Shown here: positions 38,070 through 51,302 of the stretch, in pieces
Position numbering within the stretch: the stretch's first letter is position 1
Layout of the letters: every line of letters begins with the position of its first letter
NCBI GenBank assembly: GCA_023333565.1
Contig: JAJKFH010003701.1
Span: 186,001-250,000, forward strand
Reading direction: 5' to 3'
Source: Puffinus mauretanicus
Lineage: Eukaryota; Chordata; Aves; Procellariiformes; Procellariidae
DNA: 64,000 nt
Program-made: the position numbers and the translations under genes
Notes under the pieces: generated by a model
What the model was told of the DNA's origin: nothing
The model's database searches: none
The model's input: only the letters and a program-made list of their open reading frames with translations

Positions 38070-39965
38070 CTGAGGTCCTGCTTTGGAGTGATGCAGTTTT
38101 GGTATGCAGTGGAAAGGGGCAAAGGTGCACTGGGTAAGGGTGTGGTTTGGGACTTTTGGGACGATATGTCAGGAGGGTGCAGAAAGGGTTGACTCTGGCA
38201 GAGAAAATTTTGGAACATCTTGAAGACGTAGTGCCTTGGCTGTCCCTGTATATACGTATGTGGTACTTGGTCCTTTCTATTTTTCCTTTTCCTGTGCCTG
38301 GATAATGGTATCACAAATAATTGTCCCTGATGGGATATTAATGTTAGCAGACTAGTTTAACAGATCTCCTATTTGTACTTTGGTATTTCTGGGAAGTCAA
38401 CCAGATTCATTCTTGCTGACAAATACTTACATAAATTCACCCATAAATCCACAACAGTCTTATTTTCTACCATCAGTTCAGTCAGTGCACATTATTTACC
38501 TGATAGTCAGCCCTTTTTTCCCCCAGTTAGCCTTGTCCGTCTTATTCAACTCTTTCCATATGAAGTGTATTTGAAAACTGATTTATTCTGTACTGGGTAG
38601 GGAGTACATGGAGGCTCCAATTCGATGTATCATTCAGATTCTTTTTATTAAATCAGCCATGTACATCAATAATCAAAAGAAAGACAATTTTCCAATTCTG
38701 TGGACTGCTCAGCTGAGTCCTCAGCTATATAATCCAGTCTCTGTGTTCAATTTCCCAGGCACCCATTGCCTTTGAAGCTAAGAATCCTTTTCCAGTTTTG
38801 CATATTTATCTAATATCACCTTTCTACTTATCCACAGCCCTGTGTAAAATATGGAATACACTTTGCCCTTTAAAATTGACTTTGTTTAGTTTGGCTATCT
38901 TTACGTTTCTTCAGGCATGTATTTGTATTTACCCTGACTAATTAATACGACACCATCTTATGCCCAGACATGTCATATTTACCAGGTAAGGCATTAACAT
39001 ACTAATTTCCAAATGTTGGACAGAGAATGCTGTGAGTCATTCAGAAATAACAGATAAATAGCTATTGTGTGGCTTTGCTGATTCAAGAATACCACCTTGC
39101 TTTCATTTTTCTGTTGAAGTCTAAAAAAGATGTGATATCTCACTACTTTATCTGCTTTAGATCTGGTCTGTGCTACCAAATTTTGTTGCCATAATTTTTT
39201 TTTTCACTGCAACCTTACCAAATCATTTGCAAGCAACATAACTTATGTAGAAGCGTCTTCCCTATTTTTCTCCTTGCTCCCCAAACAAGCTCCTCTGTGA
39301 CAGTCGGTCAGTGGTAAGGTGCTTATATGGATGAGTTTTGGCAACAAGGCTTTGAAGCCAGCCAACAAAAGCTGTGCCTGTGAACATTTCTAATGCGCTC
39401 CTATTTAGAGGAGGACACTATGAAATCAAAGATTAGATCTTAATTTGAGCATGATTCTGAATTTGCCTTCCAACTCTTCTGCACAGAAAGTGTGACTAAA
39501 ATTCTGTTTGTACTTGCCAGGGAAGTTACGTGTTCACCCATAATTATTCTGTTTTAACCTTGAAGAGCAAATGAGCCAAAAAAATATATATATTCATGAA
39601 AAAATCTCCATGAAAAAACATCTGATGATAATTTCTTCTTTTCTGAGGCAGGGCTCATAATTCAGTTTTGATAGGCAGCAAGTGAATCAGCAGAAATCGT
39701 CTTCAGCTCTTCCTGGAATAGATGCTGCACCTTTGACAAAGGACCTTATTTTATTTAATCATGCTGGAAAGCTCTCTTCTCAGGTTGCTTTTTGTACTCC
39801 AGGGCAAAAGTAGCTCGTTGTTTTTCTTTATCTAAGAACACTTCTGCTTATAATCCCGCCAAAAAAATAAAATGACCTTTAATACTCAGCTATATTTCAT
39901 AGCAGTGAATAGTGTGAAATGCTGATCGCAGGGAAAATGTACAAAGAATTATCATCTGGTTCAGA

Positions 39966-40135
39966 GCAACTCAGAAAATCTGAGTTCCGTTCCCAACTTT
40001 TCCACTGGTCTTCTCTATAACCTTTAGGTAGACAGTTAAGTAAATGGGACACAAGTGCCTAACTGCCCTCTAGTTATTTTGAAAACCTTGCTGGGTGCCA
40101 GCCTGTATCTCTAGGTGCAAAATAGGATAATGTTT
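39966..40135 (+). mobile_element. MIR-like SINE relic (+)
   Basis: Ordered matches to a full-length MIR-type SINE are seen. AGAAAATCTGAGTTCCGTTC with CCAACTTTTCCACTGG resembles 'GAGTTCTATTCCCAGCTCTGCCACTGA', ATAACCTTTAGGTAGACAGT with TAAGTAA resembles 'TGACCTTGGGCAAGTCACTTAAC', and GGTGCAAAATAGGATAATG resembles 'CTGTAAAATGGGGATAATG'. About 60 bases of unrelated sequence lie between the second and third blocks. The order of three matches makes chance unlikely. Confidence 0.6.
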
Positions 40136-42181
40136 CTGAAAGTGTTGGCCACCGCCATGTGGCTGATTTCTCTTTGGGATTTCTGTCTGTTCCTGTCACG
40201 CATGTGCTAGCTACTAATAAGCGGAATGAAAAATGCCTCTGTTCTACATTTTTTTCCTACATCTAATTATTTCTTTTTCTTTTCTGATAGCAGACAGGGG
40301 AATGAAATGCTCTTGTGCGTGACAGTGGACTAGTTCATAATGAAGCAAGTTTTTCAAAATACCTTAATTTTGACAATTTTTCCAGAGAATGACATGTTAA
40401 AATGCTACTAGCTGGCTGAAAAGTGTAAGCACTGTATTTGTCAGAAATTTCTTCAGGAACCTGACAGAACAATGGTACAATATGTGGCACAGTACAATTA
40501 GTAACATCAATAACTTTATATTAGCTGTTATACTGGTGTCTGGTTTAGAGCACCTATTACAAGAGTCAGTTGGCAAGGCAGCATCTGTTCAGTTTAACGT
40601 TCACCTTCATCCAGTCATCTCGCTGGTAAAATTCTCTCTCTCTCTTTTTTTTTTTTTTTTTAAAGTAATGTTTCCTCCTCTCCATTCTTTTTGTGTGACA
40701 CCTATTAGTATAACCTGTACCTGTTTCAAAATTTACCCATGCATCAATTTTTGCAGGCCATAAAGGCAAACACATTTGTTGCTATCTTTGCCATTGTTTA
40801 ACACCTCTCTGTTCTTCACCATTACCAAAGCTCTAGGTGGAGAAATGTTAAAACAGACAAGGGAAGCAAGCAGATCAATTCTTTATGAAGGAAAAGCCAT
40901 TAAGTGGTTATAGTTGGAGAACATCTGTTTTACATTTGTCAACTCTATCAGAGACTCTTCTCATATTAAAAAAAAATTGAGTTAAAAAACCAGCTTTCCT
41001 TTGCTAACCTTCCCTCTCCTGCAGTGGTAACATAGTCTCGGTAAAACTCATTTTTTTTTTGTTTGTTTTTTCTCTTGGCTTCACTTCACTCTGTGCATTT
41101 CCAAATGTGCATTTTCTAAAGAAGCTGTAGAAGAGGCTGGCAAAGGTTTTCCTTTGGTTCCTCTTGGTAATAAAACCTGGAGCCCACTGGTGAGGCTATG
41201 CTAAGTAATTGACCTGGACTCAGTATGACTAGTCAGACAGCAAGTGGGTGTAAGGAGTTAGAAGTGTACCCTCCTGTTCTTTCTTCAGCTGGAGTGAAGT
41301 TCTGCAAAGGTCAGTGCTCAAGGGAAGGGATCATGGGAACAGTCAAACCCTAGTGTTTCTCTATGTAGTGTAAGAGAGAAAAATAACATGAGGAGCTATG
41401 AGGGAAAAGGAGTTATATCAGCTGAGGGCAGGTGAGTGCCTTTTCTTTCTGAGTGTGGAGCTGGAAGCAAGTTATAAATGTCCTTTGACTTCAGTGGGGA
41501 CATAATTCCATGCTATTTTTGTTAAACACTGCTATTGATTCACAAGGAGGTCACTTACACTTGAACCCTGGAAACTCTTTGTGCTAATAGTGTCCTTCGT
41601 TCACACATACACTTCAACTGAAATGAGTTGACTTCCTTGAGGAAAAAAAAAAAAAAAGAAAAAAGAAATATCCATCTGGAGTGGCAAACAGGATTGGGCT
41701 CAATTGTCTTTCCACTTAGCTTGCAGCAAACTATGTTGCTGATATTAACCATCCTTTTTAAATACAACAGATGTATTTAGATGTGTCAGTGCAAGAACTG
41801 CTGCAGACATGTACAGCACAGTCGGAACTTAAAGCTGTTGAAATCCTTTACAAACCACCTTCTTAACTGCATGTTGAAATATTTAGGGTTAGGCCTTTTA
41901 TTTGGGATCATTTACAGAATTTGAAAGTTAAAACTAGCAGTAACGACCCTATTTTGTCTGCAAAGCAAAGCTGAATAGCTCATTGTAGCACTAGCAGTTA
42001 TGTACAGGTTCTGAGAGGAAAGATCGTTCTTTACTTTAATCCCTCAGCATAAAATGGGAGAAACAAATATAAAAGAATGACAGTCTCCTCAACCAGTAAG
42101 TCATACCAGAGCATTATCCAGATCTTTGAGGAGTATATGAATTTCTTCAAAAAGGATTTCTACTTTTTTATGTTGTTGGTA

Positions 42182-42905
42182 ATTCAATGTTGTTAGTTTG
42201 GGTGGGAAGGGACCTTTAAAGATCATATAGTCCAACCCCCCTGCTACGGGCAGGGACATTTTTCACTAAATCAGGTTGCTCAAAGCCCCATCCAACCTGG
42301 CCTTGAACACTTCCAGGGATGGGGCATCCACAACTTCTCTGGGCAACCTGTTCTACTGTCTCATCAACATTATCATAAAAAAATTCTTCTGTACGTCCAA
42401 TCTAAGTCTAACCTCTTTCAGTTTAAAATCATTGCCCCTTGTCCTGTCACTACAGGGCCTGGTCAAAAAGTCTCTCTCTATCTTTCTTGTAAGCCCCCTT
42501 TAAGTATTGAAAGGCTGCAATAAGGTGTCACTGGAGCCTTCTCTTCTCCAGGCTGAACAACCCCAAGTCTCTCAGCCTGTCTTCATAGGAGTGGTGTTCC
42601 ATTCCCCTGATCATTTTTGTGGCCCTCCTCTGGACCTGCTCCAACAGGTCCATGCCTTTCTTGTACTGGGGACCCCAGAACTGGATGCAATACTCCAGAT
42701 GTTGTCTCATGAGAGTGGAGTAGAGAGGCAGAATCACCTCCATGACCTGGCCATGCTTCTTTTTATGCAGCCCAGGATACAATTGTCTTTCTGGGCTGGA
42801 AGTGCACTTTGCCAGCTCATGTCCAATTTTTCATCCGCCAATATCCCCAAGTCACATAAATGAGATGAAGCTAAGCAAATCCCACCAACCAGAGGTATCT
42901 TGGCA
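42182..42905 (-). mobile_element. CR1 LINE, 5'-truncated (-), different subfamily
   Basis: The + strand starts with the complement of a CR1 3' end (GGGTGGGAAGGGACCTTTAA, then AGATCATATAGTCCAACCCC), the standard end of another chicken-type CR1 subfamily. On the - strand the ORF2 C-terminal region follows, with motifs [38 protein letters not shown] and [14 protein letters not shown]. The open pieces are split over at least two frames, so it is dead. Homology is firm from 42182 to about 42860; the last 45 bases are uncertain. It lacks the ATTCTATG octamer of the other copies, retaining only ATTCAATG-like bases at the end. Confidence 0.92.
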
Positions 42906-43047
42906 CCCGGGAAAGTCATGAGGGAGAGTTGAGCTTGAATTTACTGGATCTACCAAAAGTTTTTAATAATCACCTTCATTTACTGAATGCACAAGTAACT
43001 GTGGGATGAATTTTCTTTCATTCACTTCATTTTAATTTTAAGAGGAA

Positions 43048-43079
43048 AACTTGAATACCCTTTAACTTGAATACCCTTA
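43048..43079. repeat. 16-bp tandem duplication
   Basis: AACTTGAATACCCTTT (43048-43063) is followed directly by AACTTGAATACCCTTA (43064-43079). Only the last base differs. This is a small slippage duplication. Confidence 0.85.
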
Positions 43080-46000
43080 GGACACAGTCTTCATGGATAA
43101 TGGTTAATAATTGAAGTTGACAAAGCACATTAATAAACCAAACCATTAATGGTGTTACCTTGGATCAATCTTTGAAAGACGAGAAGTTGGCAGTGAAATT
43201 ACGTTGGTCATCTATCTCTTTAATCATCAGAAAAATTATTTCACTCAAAGCTGAGTCAGAACTGGGGAAGGGAAGATATGCTTTAATATTGGAGGAACAA
43301 TTTGTTTAGTTTGCTCAGCAAAGGAGTTGGTGTTCTAGCACAGTCAGCAATAACCGGTTCATAAATACTTGTGCTGAGCCCATGTGAGTTTTGCTTAGAA
43401 GAGTAAAGGGAAATTTAACTGCTGTGCTTCCACTGAAGTAAACCTTATTTGTAAACGTTACTTGGTTGGTGACCTCCTGTTTTCTCCGGTCCTGTTTTTC
43501 TCCCTAACAAAATGCTATTCATTCAAGTTTTCATGTTATTTAAAGCACTTTTTCACATATTTGGAATTGAGATAACCAGTCATATTTTGATTGTTTGGGT
43601 TAGGTTGGCTGGATTTAAGCTTAATAAATGCTGTATCTGTATAAATGTTTCAATCAAAAAAGATTAACTAAACTATCTTAAATGGTCTCTAAATGAGCTA
43701 TCATTAAACATCTAGCAAAGGATTCTATTTTACTGTAAGCCAAGTTTTCAACTGTATATTGTCATTCATCATTTATCCATGCATTAGCTTTGGTTTTGCA
43801 TTTCTTGTGCTTAAAATAAAAAAAAACCTTGCTTTGCAAACCTAAAGTTTCAATTTGTGTGCCATGACTTGCAGTCTATTTGCCAAGGAATAATTTTGGT
43901 TTCTCAAAGGTTTGGTTTGACTTGTGGCACTGTTTGTAGTGGTGCGACTATAAACTGTGTCCCTGTAACTTTTGTAATGAAAGTGAAAGTGAGGGGGGTT
44001 TCACTTTTGTAAGCTGAAATACATTGCACATTGTTGAAGTTCTTGTGAAGGAACCAGGCTGTGCCCAGAGGGTTTATTTATCAAACAGATTATGTTAGCT
44101 GGGTTTGGGGTTTTTTGGTGATTGTTTTTTTTTTCCCCCCTAGCCAGTGGGATTCTGTGACTGCTGTTATAGGTGTAGATGGGATGGAAGTAGAACAAAG
44201 TAGTTTTAGGTACCTTTTTGTTTTAAAACATACATAAAATTATCCCTATAAAAACATAGTATGTTATTTGGTGAACTGCACTAGAATGTAGATTTCATTT
44301 TATCTCATGCGATCCAGATGCAAGAATTGAGCATCACAAATCTCATGCACCTCAAACAAAATCCTTACTCTAGAATCAAATTTTAACTTTCTGTTACACG
44401 GCCCAGTGCTATTGCTGCAAAATCTTTTTCTAAGACTGTCTTATTGTTGTCTTTGCCTTATATGTATCAACTTTTCCATCCTGCTAGTACTATCTTTAAA
44501 ACAAAAAATCTCTGGTCAAAACAGGTCACTCCTTATGGGCTTCCAAAATTAAAGTTTATCCTCCAGGACATAAGTGGGATATTCTAAAAATTGCTCTGAA
44601 AGCCATCCAGGAATACTATTCAAACGTTATATAGCATGTAATTAATAATGCAGGCTCCTGTGGAGGCCCTGATGAAACACAATTCTGATGCTTTAAGCAT
44701 CTCCCTTTGCAAAACTACTCCATACTGGAGCAGAATAGAAATTAGAGGATTATAATCTGAAAACATAGATAAGAGAGGTGTCTTTGGGGTCTGCTAGCTA
44801 ACAAGAAGTTTCTCATACTTACCTGAGGTTTATTGAGGTTTACTGAATGCTATTTATAACATAAAATTATTATAGCACATTTATAAAAATTGCTATTTTT
44901 ATTAAACTATGCCTGTGTAGATCCAATGAACAGTGTCTGAAATCTGTGCTTCAGCTTGGAGTCCTGGTGCAAAACCTTAATTAGGGAAAAAAAAAACAAA
45001 ACTTGAAGCAAATGTCACAGGACACAAAACTAATTAGTGCTCTTTTTACCACTCTGTATAATGTATATGTGTTATCAGCACACCATTGTACTGATACAGC
45101 ACGATAAAGAAATGAAGCCCAGGTATAGATGTACAGATGCTTGAGTTTGCCATACATTAGTACTAAGGTTAAGCAACTCTCAAAGCCCTAGCTTTGAAAT
45201 TTTCCACACTTACATGCACATTAATCATCTGACTAGGAAAATTCTTAGGAGCCAAAGAGGGAGAGTGCCAGGTGTAATTAAGCGTGTGTAATTAAATATC
45301 ATTAAGAGCACAGCTTTATAACTAGACAGAAATTATTTTTCTTCTGTTACTATGAGGAAAATGCTTTTTTTCCATATTTTATTGAAAATGAGAAAAGTGA
45401 AACTGCTAGTGGTTTTATTTTATTCCTTTTAGAGCACAGCTAAAGTGAAATATCAACTGCAGTTATTATGAATTTAGTATTAAAAAAATACAGCGCCCTG
45501 ACCTTGATGTTATATCTTGTGGTTGGCAGAAGTACGCTCCCAAGTGTTCAAGTAGTGATTAATACTGCAAGGACAATTTCCAGTTGCTGTTCGCTGGGTA
45601 GAAGCTTGACTTGATGTAGTGTCTCGGCTCTGTTGGATCACGCTGGTTCCAACCGCAGAAATAAGGGACAATTAGCTTCCAGTTCCCCACCTGATTAAAA
45701 CAGCTTTCCATCATAAGACTGAATAAATACAACCTTGATGCTACACTTTTCTCTTTTTTTAGAAATTTTCATAATAGCTGCATACGTAGCGCTTGCCTAA
45801 ATACACAAAGGTGCCAGTGCCCTGCAGTTATGATCTTGCTATATCATTTGAAGTCCTCTGTTATTGCACAGGCTTTGCTCTTTCAGCCATTTTTCATGCT
45901 TTTCATTTCTTCGCCATTACTATTTTGTTGTTTTCTCCTGCTGCAGCAAGCTACGGCTATGCCTTGTCGCTGTAGTGACATTACAAATCATGAAGTGTTG

Positions 46001-48077
46001 GCTTTTTTTCCTTACCTCTGCCTCTAGGATTTTTAGAGTCTCTGTTTGGTGTTTCAGATGGCAGTAGAGAAGAAGGTACGTAACCAGTGCTCCTTACTCT
46101 AAAGAAAGTCTTGAAGATATAACTAATGGGTACTCAGAAGACAGAAGACTTAAAAATCATATACGTTCAAAGCTAGTCTTACTTTTTTGGGGGAAACCTG
46201 TCTCATGGTGACCATATGTTTCAGGCCTTGCATATGTTGCCTCATGTGATGCCATGTGCTGTAGAGTTTATTCATGTTCAGTTTACTCCTATGGCATGAT
46301 AGAGAACCCACTTACTCTCCCACCCACTTACTTTCTCAGATGCTGAGAAAACCATTGGCTATGAATTGTGAGAGGGAAAGGTAGACACAGTGCCTAGCAG
46401 CTTTGTACCAGACAAAAGGGCTGGTAGTAGGAAAACCTTCCCAACTATAAGGTTGTACATGCCACCTGGCTAATACTGGATTTACTAGCCATGCTGAAAT
46501 TTTGTTGTTTTAAAGATGTTACCATAAAGAGAGGAAACTTTTCCAAGACATTACACGTCTAAAGTAAATGGGAGATTACCCACTGTGCTTCATGTAAAGT
46601 TAGCAGCCATATTTTATAATAGGACTAGTTCAGATTTTCTTAGGACTTCATTAGTATTGTAATTCTTTCAACTGTGTAGGGTTGTATGTGTCAGTACCAG
46701 TGAATTTAAATCAATTTATCAGTGATGCACCTCATCCTCAACATTCAAATCCCATGCTAATTGCTGGGAAATTCATCAACCTGTTTTTCAGGTTTGGTGC
46801 TTTGACCCTTTAGTTGAGGGAAAAAAAAAAATTAAAGAAGGAAGGGATGGTTAGAAAGTTGATGAAGAAAATTGTGCTGGAAACAGTTGAAGGGAAACAG
46901 AGGATGTCTTCACATAAGTGGTTGTTTGGACCTTGGCCTTTAGACCTATTAAATCACTGAACACATTCCTGAGGCAAAGCAGGCTTGATCTGCCTCTTAC
47001 TCCCTCGTACCTTGTTACAAGATATGTTGAGTCTATAATGTCAGAAGGATATATTGATATGAACATTTGTATTGCCTTTTTTCCCATCCACTACTCTATA
47101 AAAAACCCCATCATTACTAGCAGTATCCAGGAGATGGGTACAGGGCAGGCAAGGACTGTGCAAACATCTCAGTGATGCTGGGACTGTGCGAGAAAGCGAG
47201 CGAGCTATGACCTGAACACTTCAGTGTGTTTTTCTGTATGTGTTTCAGTTAAGGCCTTAGAAAATCTTCTCATGAACAGAATTAAAATAGGAAGTTGATG
47301 CTTTGCACCAGGGATAACAATACCTAGAAATCTCTCCAAGTGCCTGGTTTCCACTCTGGATACTTTGCTCTGCAGCTCAGTCCATCCACAGATGACACCC
47401 ACCCACTCCCTTCCCCCACACTATCCCCAAAGATTGGGAGTAAGGCACGATTTGTGTAACATAAAGGCTCAGAAATCCAGAATTGGATGGGAGGGAACAG
47501 GGCAGCAAACTCCAACACTTGGCATAAGGAAGGTCTTGTCTCCAGCCTCTTGTGTTTTTCATACTTGCTTACCTGGGGATAACAGCACCGATGGTTCTCC
47601 GCAGCTCCCACCCTGTGGGCTGTGATCTGGTTCAGATGCCACTTTTGACTAAAGCCTAGTAGCTGCAATAAATATAAACCAATTTGTGCAATAGCTTAGC
47701 AATATGGAGCAGTGCCCACTAGGGAAGCTGACTGTGAACCGATCAGAGTTTGAGCCAGCTGTTCTGGAGAGGGTGGCCTTTCCTGCGCCATCTTACCCTG
47801 CTTTCTCACCAAGCTCCGTAAGGTGCAGCCTGATTGCAATAAAGGTTTAAAAAGAGGGTATGTTCGTCTTGGAGAAACTGGGGGAAGAAATGGTTATATT
47901 GCTTTAAAGATGTAAAAATGAAAAGGCTGTTCATTTCTTTCATATTTTTCCTAGCCTGTAATTATTCCTAATCAAACTACAACAAACAGTAAACACTAAA
48001 AATGAAATAAACGCAGTGACAGTTTGCCAATAACGAGCAGAAAATGTTCCATCTGTCTAGCAGTGAGTAAAATGTGT

Positions 48078-48228
48078 GTAATTACTGCTCATTTTTCTTC
48101 TAATTGCTGAGTTATTAGTTTAAAGCTTACGCACAACTGGTGAACAGTGCCGACTACCCATTCTCTAATTACAGTCCCTGCTTTGCTGTGCTTGAAATCA
48201 AGAAAAGCAAAAAGCGGAAAATTTGCAT
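48078..48228 (+). promoter_or_regulatory. Candidate homeodomain/POU binding cluster
   Basis: Within 150 bases are GTAATTAC (48078-48085), TAATTG (48101-48106), CTAATTAC (48165-48172) and a perfect octamer ATTTGCAT (48221-48228). These are cores for homeodomain and POU factors, many of them neural, and DSCAM is a neural gene. The window is AT-rich and contains other octamers (near 2285, 21313, 26057 and 61655), so the cluster may be coincidence. Function is inference. Confidence 0.25.
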
Positions 48229-48555
48229 TTTAAAAGAGTTGTCTGAATTAACCCCTCTGGTAAAAGCATCTTTTCAGTTTTGGCCTCACAGGTCAGATCC
48301 TTGGCTGATAGAAAAGAGCACCTAGTTATATCAGCTGAAGATTTGTCTCTCAGTGGAATCACCACCTCTCTCTTTTTTTCTTCTTTTTCAAGCCTACATT
48401 TTAATTTCTAATTTAAAGAAGATTAAAGAATGCTCTGAAATGGATGGTAGGTCAAGGGAAGTAATTCCAATGAGGAAGCAAAGGTTACGATAGCCATGAG
48501 TTAGTAATACTTTCTTCACTTTGTGCTTCTTATCTGATTATCTCAAAGTGGGTCA

Positions 48556-48650
48556 GATGAGGGTATGTCTATACCTCAGCCTGCTTCAGCCTGCTCTTCA
48601 GCACTGAGATAGCTAAGCTACCTTTATCTGCTCTCCCTAGGCTAATTCTG
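48556..48650 (+). mobile_element. Possible remnant of an old DNA transposon
   Basis: GAGGGTATGTCTATACCTCA resembles the terminal 'GGGTATGTCTACACTGCA' of DNA-transposon repeats common in turtles and crocodilians. The downstream sequence, rich in AGCCTG and CTCTTCAGC, is diverged, and I cannot find the opposite end. Low certainty. Confidence 0.25.
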
Positions 48651-51267
48651 TTAGAGCCAGGCTGTGCCTGTGGTGATTCAGATGCGGTCACGTGATCCTG
48701 TGCCACTTTTGCCTCTGTCAGGTGTCAGAATCCATCCAGCCACAGGGGCTTTGAAGCCCGTGAGGGTTGACTTACCTTGTTTGTGGATGGTTCAATGTGA
48801 GAGGCGAAGGACAGAGAACAGACCCAGTTTGTTCATCTTCAAAAGCCTGGAGATACTGTTATTGCATGTGATTTTGATTCTTAAAAATAACGGTAGAAAA
48901 TAGAGAATAAGAACAGCAAGAAGACTGAGGAAGATTCAGAAAGCCGAACGACAGAGCTGTCAACTTAGCAGTTTCTGGGATCACACCTCAGAGGGATCTG
49001 AGCAGGACAGCAAAGCAAGGCAGACTTACTAGTCAGTAGACCGAAATTCACAGCGTGGGATCGACACTTTTACTGGGGGATATTTAGGTGTTCACAAATG
49101 GGCAAAGATTGAAAACCAGTGAGCTAGGCTCTTGTAGCAAACCTTTAGCCACTTGCTGTCTTTTTTGGGTATTGGGAACAGGATGAAGCCACAGGTGCAA
49201 ATTATGAAATAAGACACTAGAAAAATCTGAGGCAGAAGTGTAACAGTAACATTCATTTCTCTGTGTGAGCTCTGCACTGATATGGTTTAGGTGGGGAAAT
49301 ATCCCACTTCAGAAGCTCAGCACTTAGTCCTACCAGCAGTGCCTCTGAGTGGATTGCCCGTAACTGCAGAGTAGTTAGGATGTCCCTAGTCCTCTTGGAC
49401 ACCAGTGAATCCTCCTTGTGGCAGCATGGACTTCAACGCAGATGGCAAAACCACTTCTGGAAGCTGAGTAGGTGTGTAGGCTTCACGTTGTCTCGACCTG
49501 ATTGCTATCAGCACACAAACCACGCAGTTTAAAGCCTTCTGTTTGAATTTGCCCATAAAATAAAAACTCACCTTTCTCTAAATAGTGTTATTGCTGATGC
49601 ACAAGGTGTGAGCTAAAGTCTGTGGGGAATCCAAACGGTATAAAATATGACAAAAATCCAACCAGCTGCCCTGCCTCAATACAGGATTCCTTGCAGAGTT
49701 TTTAGTTCTGGTCTTTCAAAACAAGCCATCCTTTTCCAGAGAGGGAGTGAAGGGGGAATGTACACACTCACATTCACATTCATTGAGGACTTTTGACAAT
49801 GAAGTGAAATACTTAGGCAATGCTACACACCATAAAAGTTGGAGTTTGGGCACTATATTTAAGGGATTGTCCTAGCTGTGGTAATAGTATTTTTAAAACA
49901 CTGATGAATGATCCAAAGTATTAATTGCTTGGGATAAGCAGTCAATGAAAAGCCAGCAGCTTTTTTTGCTTTAGCTGTAGCTTCTGGGTTTAGAATAGCA
50001 TCTGCACATTTTCTTGCCCAGCAATAAGTTTGAGAATGAATTATTCTCTCGGATACTGGCAGATGTGGATGCACAGCAGCCTTGTCTTGATGGGCGTCTG
50101 TAACTCTCACAAATGTCAGTGACAAATGCTTACCTAAGGAGGAGGAAGGAAAATATTCTGTACATCCATCTAGTTTTAAGAAAAAAAAGCATCCAGAAAC
50201 CCCCCAAAAAGCCTTTTCAAGTATGTTCTGATTTGGCAGTGAGCAGGGTAGTTTTGGTGATGTTTTAACCTTGCCATGAGAATGGAGGTGCAGGTAGCAA
50301 GATGTTGGGATTTGAGCAAAAAGATGGAAGAAAAATAAAGATAAATTTAAGCACTTTTGCTTGGTGGCTAAGAACTGAAGCTTTCCTACTTCTTTTCAGT
50401 TCTGAATAAACGTATTTGCTTCATGGGCTCACATGCATATTATGCATAATCCTTTAGATATGCTTCCCAGCTGTGTGGCAGAGATAGGGACTGCTGGGAC
50501 TTTGCTACATTAAAAATGGTGGAGATACTTCACCAAAAAAGAGCAGAAATGAAATAATTATTTGCATAATCTTTCTAGAGTCACCTAGATTTCTTGAAAG
50601 CAGCTTAACATGTTTGGAATAATCTATTAGGGAAATATTAAGGGAAAAAATATCCCCCTTTTCCTTCTGACCATATGCATTTTGATTTTTCTCTCTCAGT
50701 CTAACAGATTTAAACTGCTTTATACTTGTTTTAAGGACATTTTATTTCAGATGAATAGCTCCTATTTTAAATACTGTAGGTTCATCCTCCTCCTGCAGAA
50801 CAACAGGGAAAGATTAAAGTTTTTCTGCAAAATGAGCTCACAGCAACTTATTTTACCATAGGTGCTGTGCTTCCAAATATTATTTCTTTTCCACTCAGTA
50901 CATATGACCTTTTGTTCTTTGTTGAACTCATTGTGATGTTTTACCTAAAAGAGAATACCCGTATCTCTGCTGAATCTCAAGGAAGAAAGGCAGGACTGTG
51001 TGAACATTATGCAGATATGTAATCTCCACTATATTTAGCTAGTCTACTTTCATACATAAGGGCACTTTGTGTAAAGGTCTTTATTTTTGTTGTCTATCTC
51101 AAACATCATTCTGTTCCATGTTGTTTTCTCATTTTTTTCCCCCTCCTTTCTCCCAGCAATCAAGATGAAACTTAAGCCACAGAGAAAAGGAAGATTTTTT
51201 TCTCTGAGATATTCAGATCCCTGTGTGGTTTTGGGTCAGAGCTACAGAGAACAGCTGTTCTTCCAGG

Positions 51268-51302
51268 AAAAAAAAAAAAAAAAAGGAAAGAAAAAAAAAA
51301 AC
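51268..51302. repeat. Interrupted poly(A) tract
   Basis: An A-run of about 18 bases, then GGAAAG, then about 11 more A. No retroelement body or target-site duplication is seen next to it, so it is a simple repeat rather than an obvious retrocopy tail. Confidence 0.75.

Larger units (their letters stand above)
37726..42181 (+). other. DSCAM: DSCAM intron with G-rich patch and MIR-like relic
   Basis: No gene. The first 500 bases (about 37860-38200) are strikingly G-rich on the + strand and carry two G-quadruplex motifs. Later come a MIR-like SINE (about 39966-40135), a CTCTCTCTCTTTTTT pyrimidine run (about 40636-40661) and an A-rich run (41642-41666). A 115-codon - strand frame at 37967-38314 is the complement of the G-rich patch, rich in Pro and Ser, and is not gene-like. 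Confidence 0.75.

Noticed and set aside
37967..38314. 115-codon Pro/Ser-rich - strand frame
   Set aside because: It is the complement of the G-rich patch and reflects base composition. No domain is visible.
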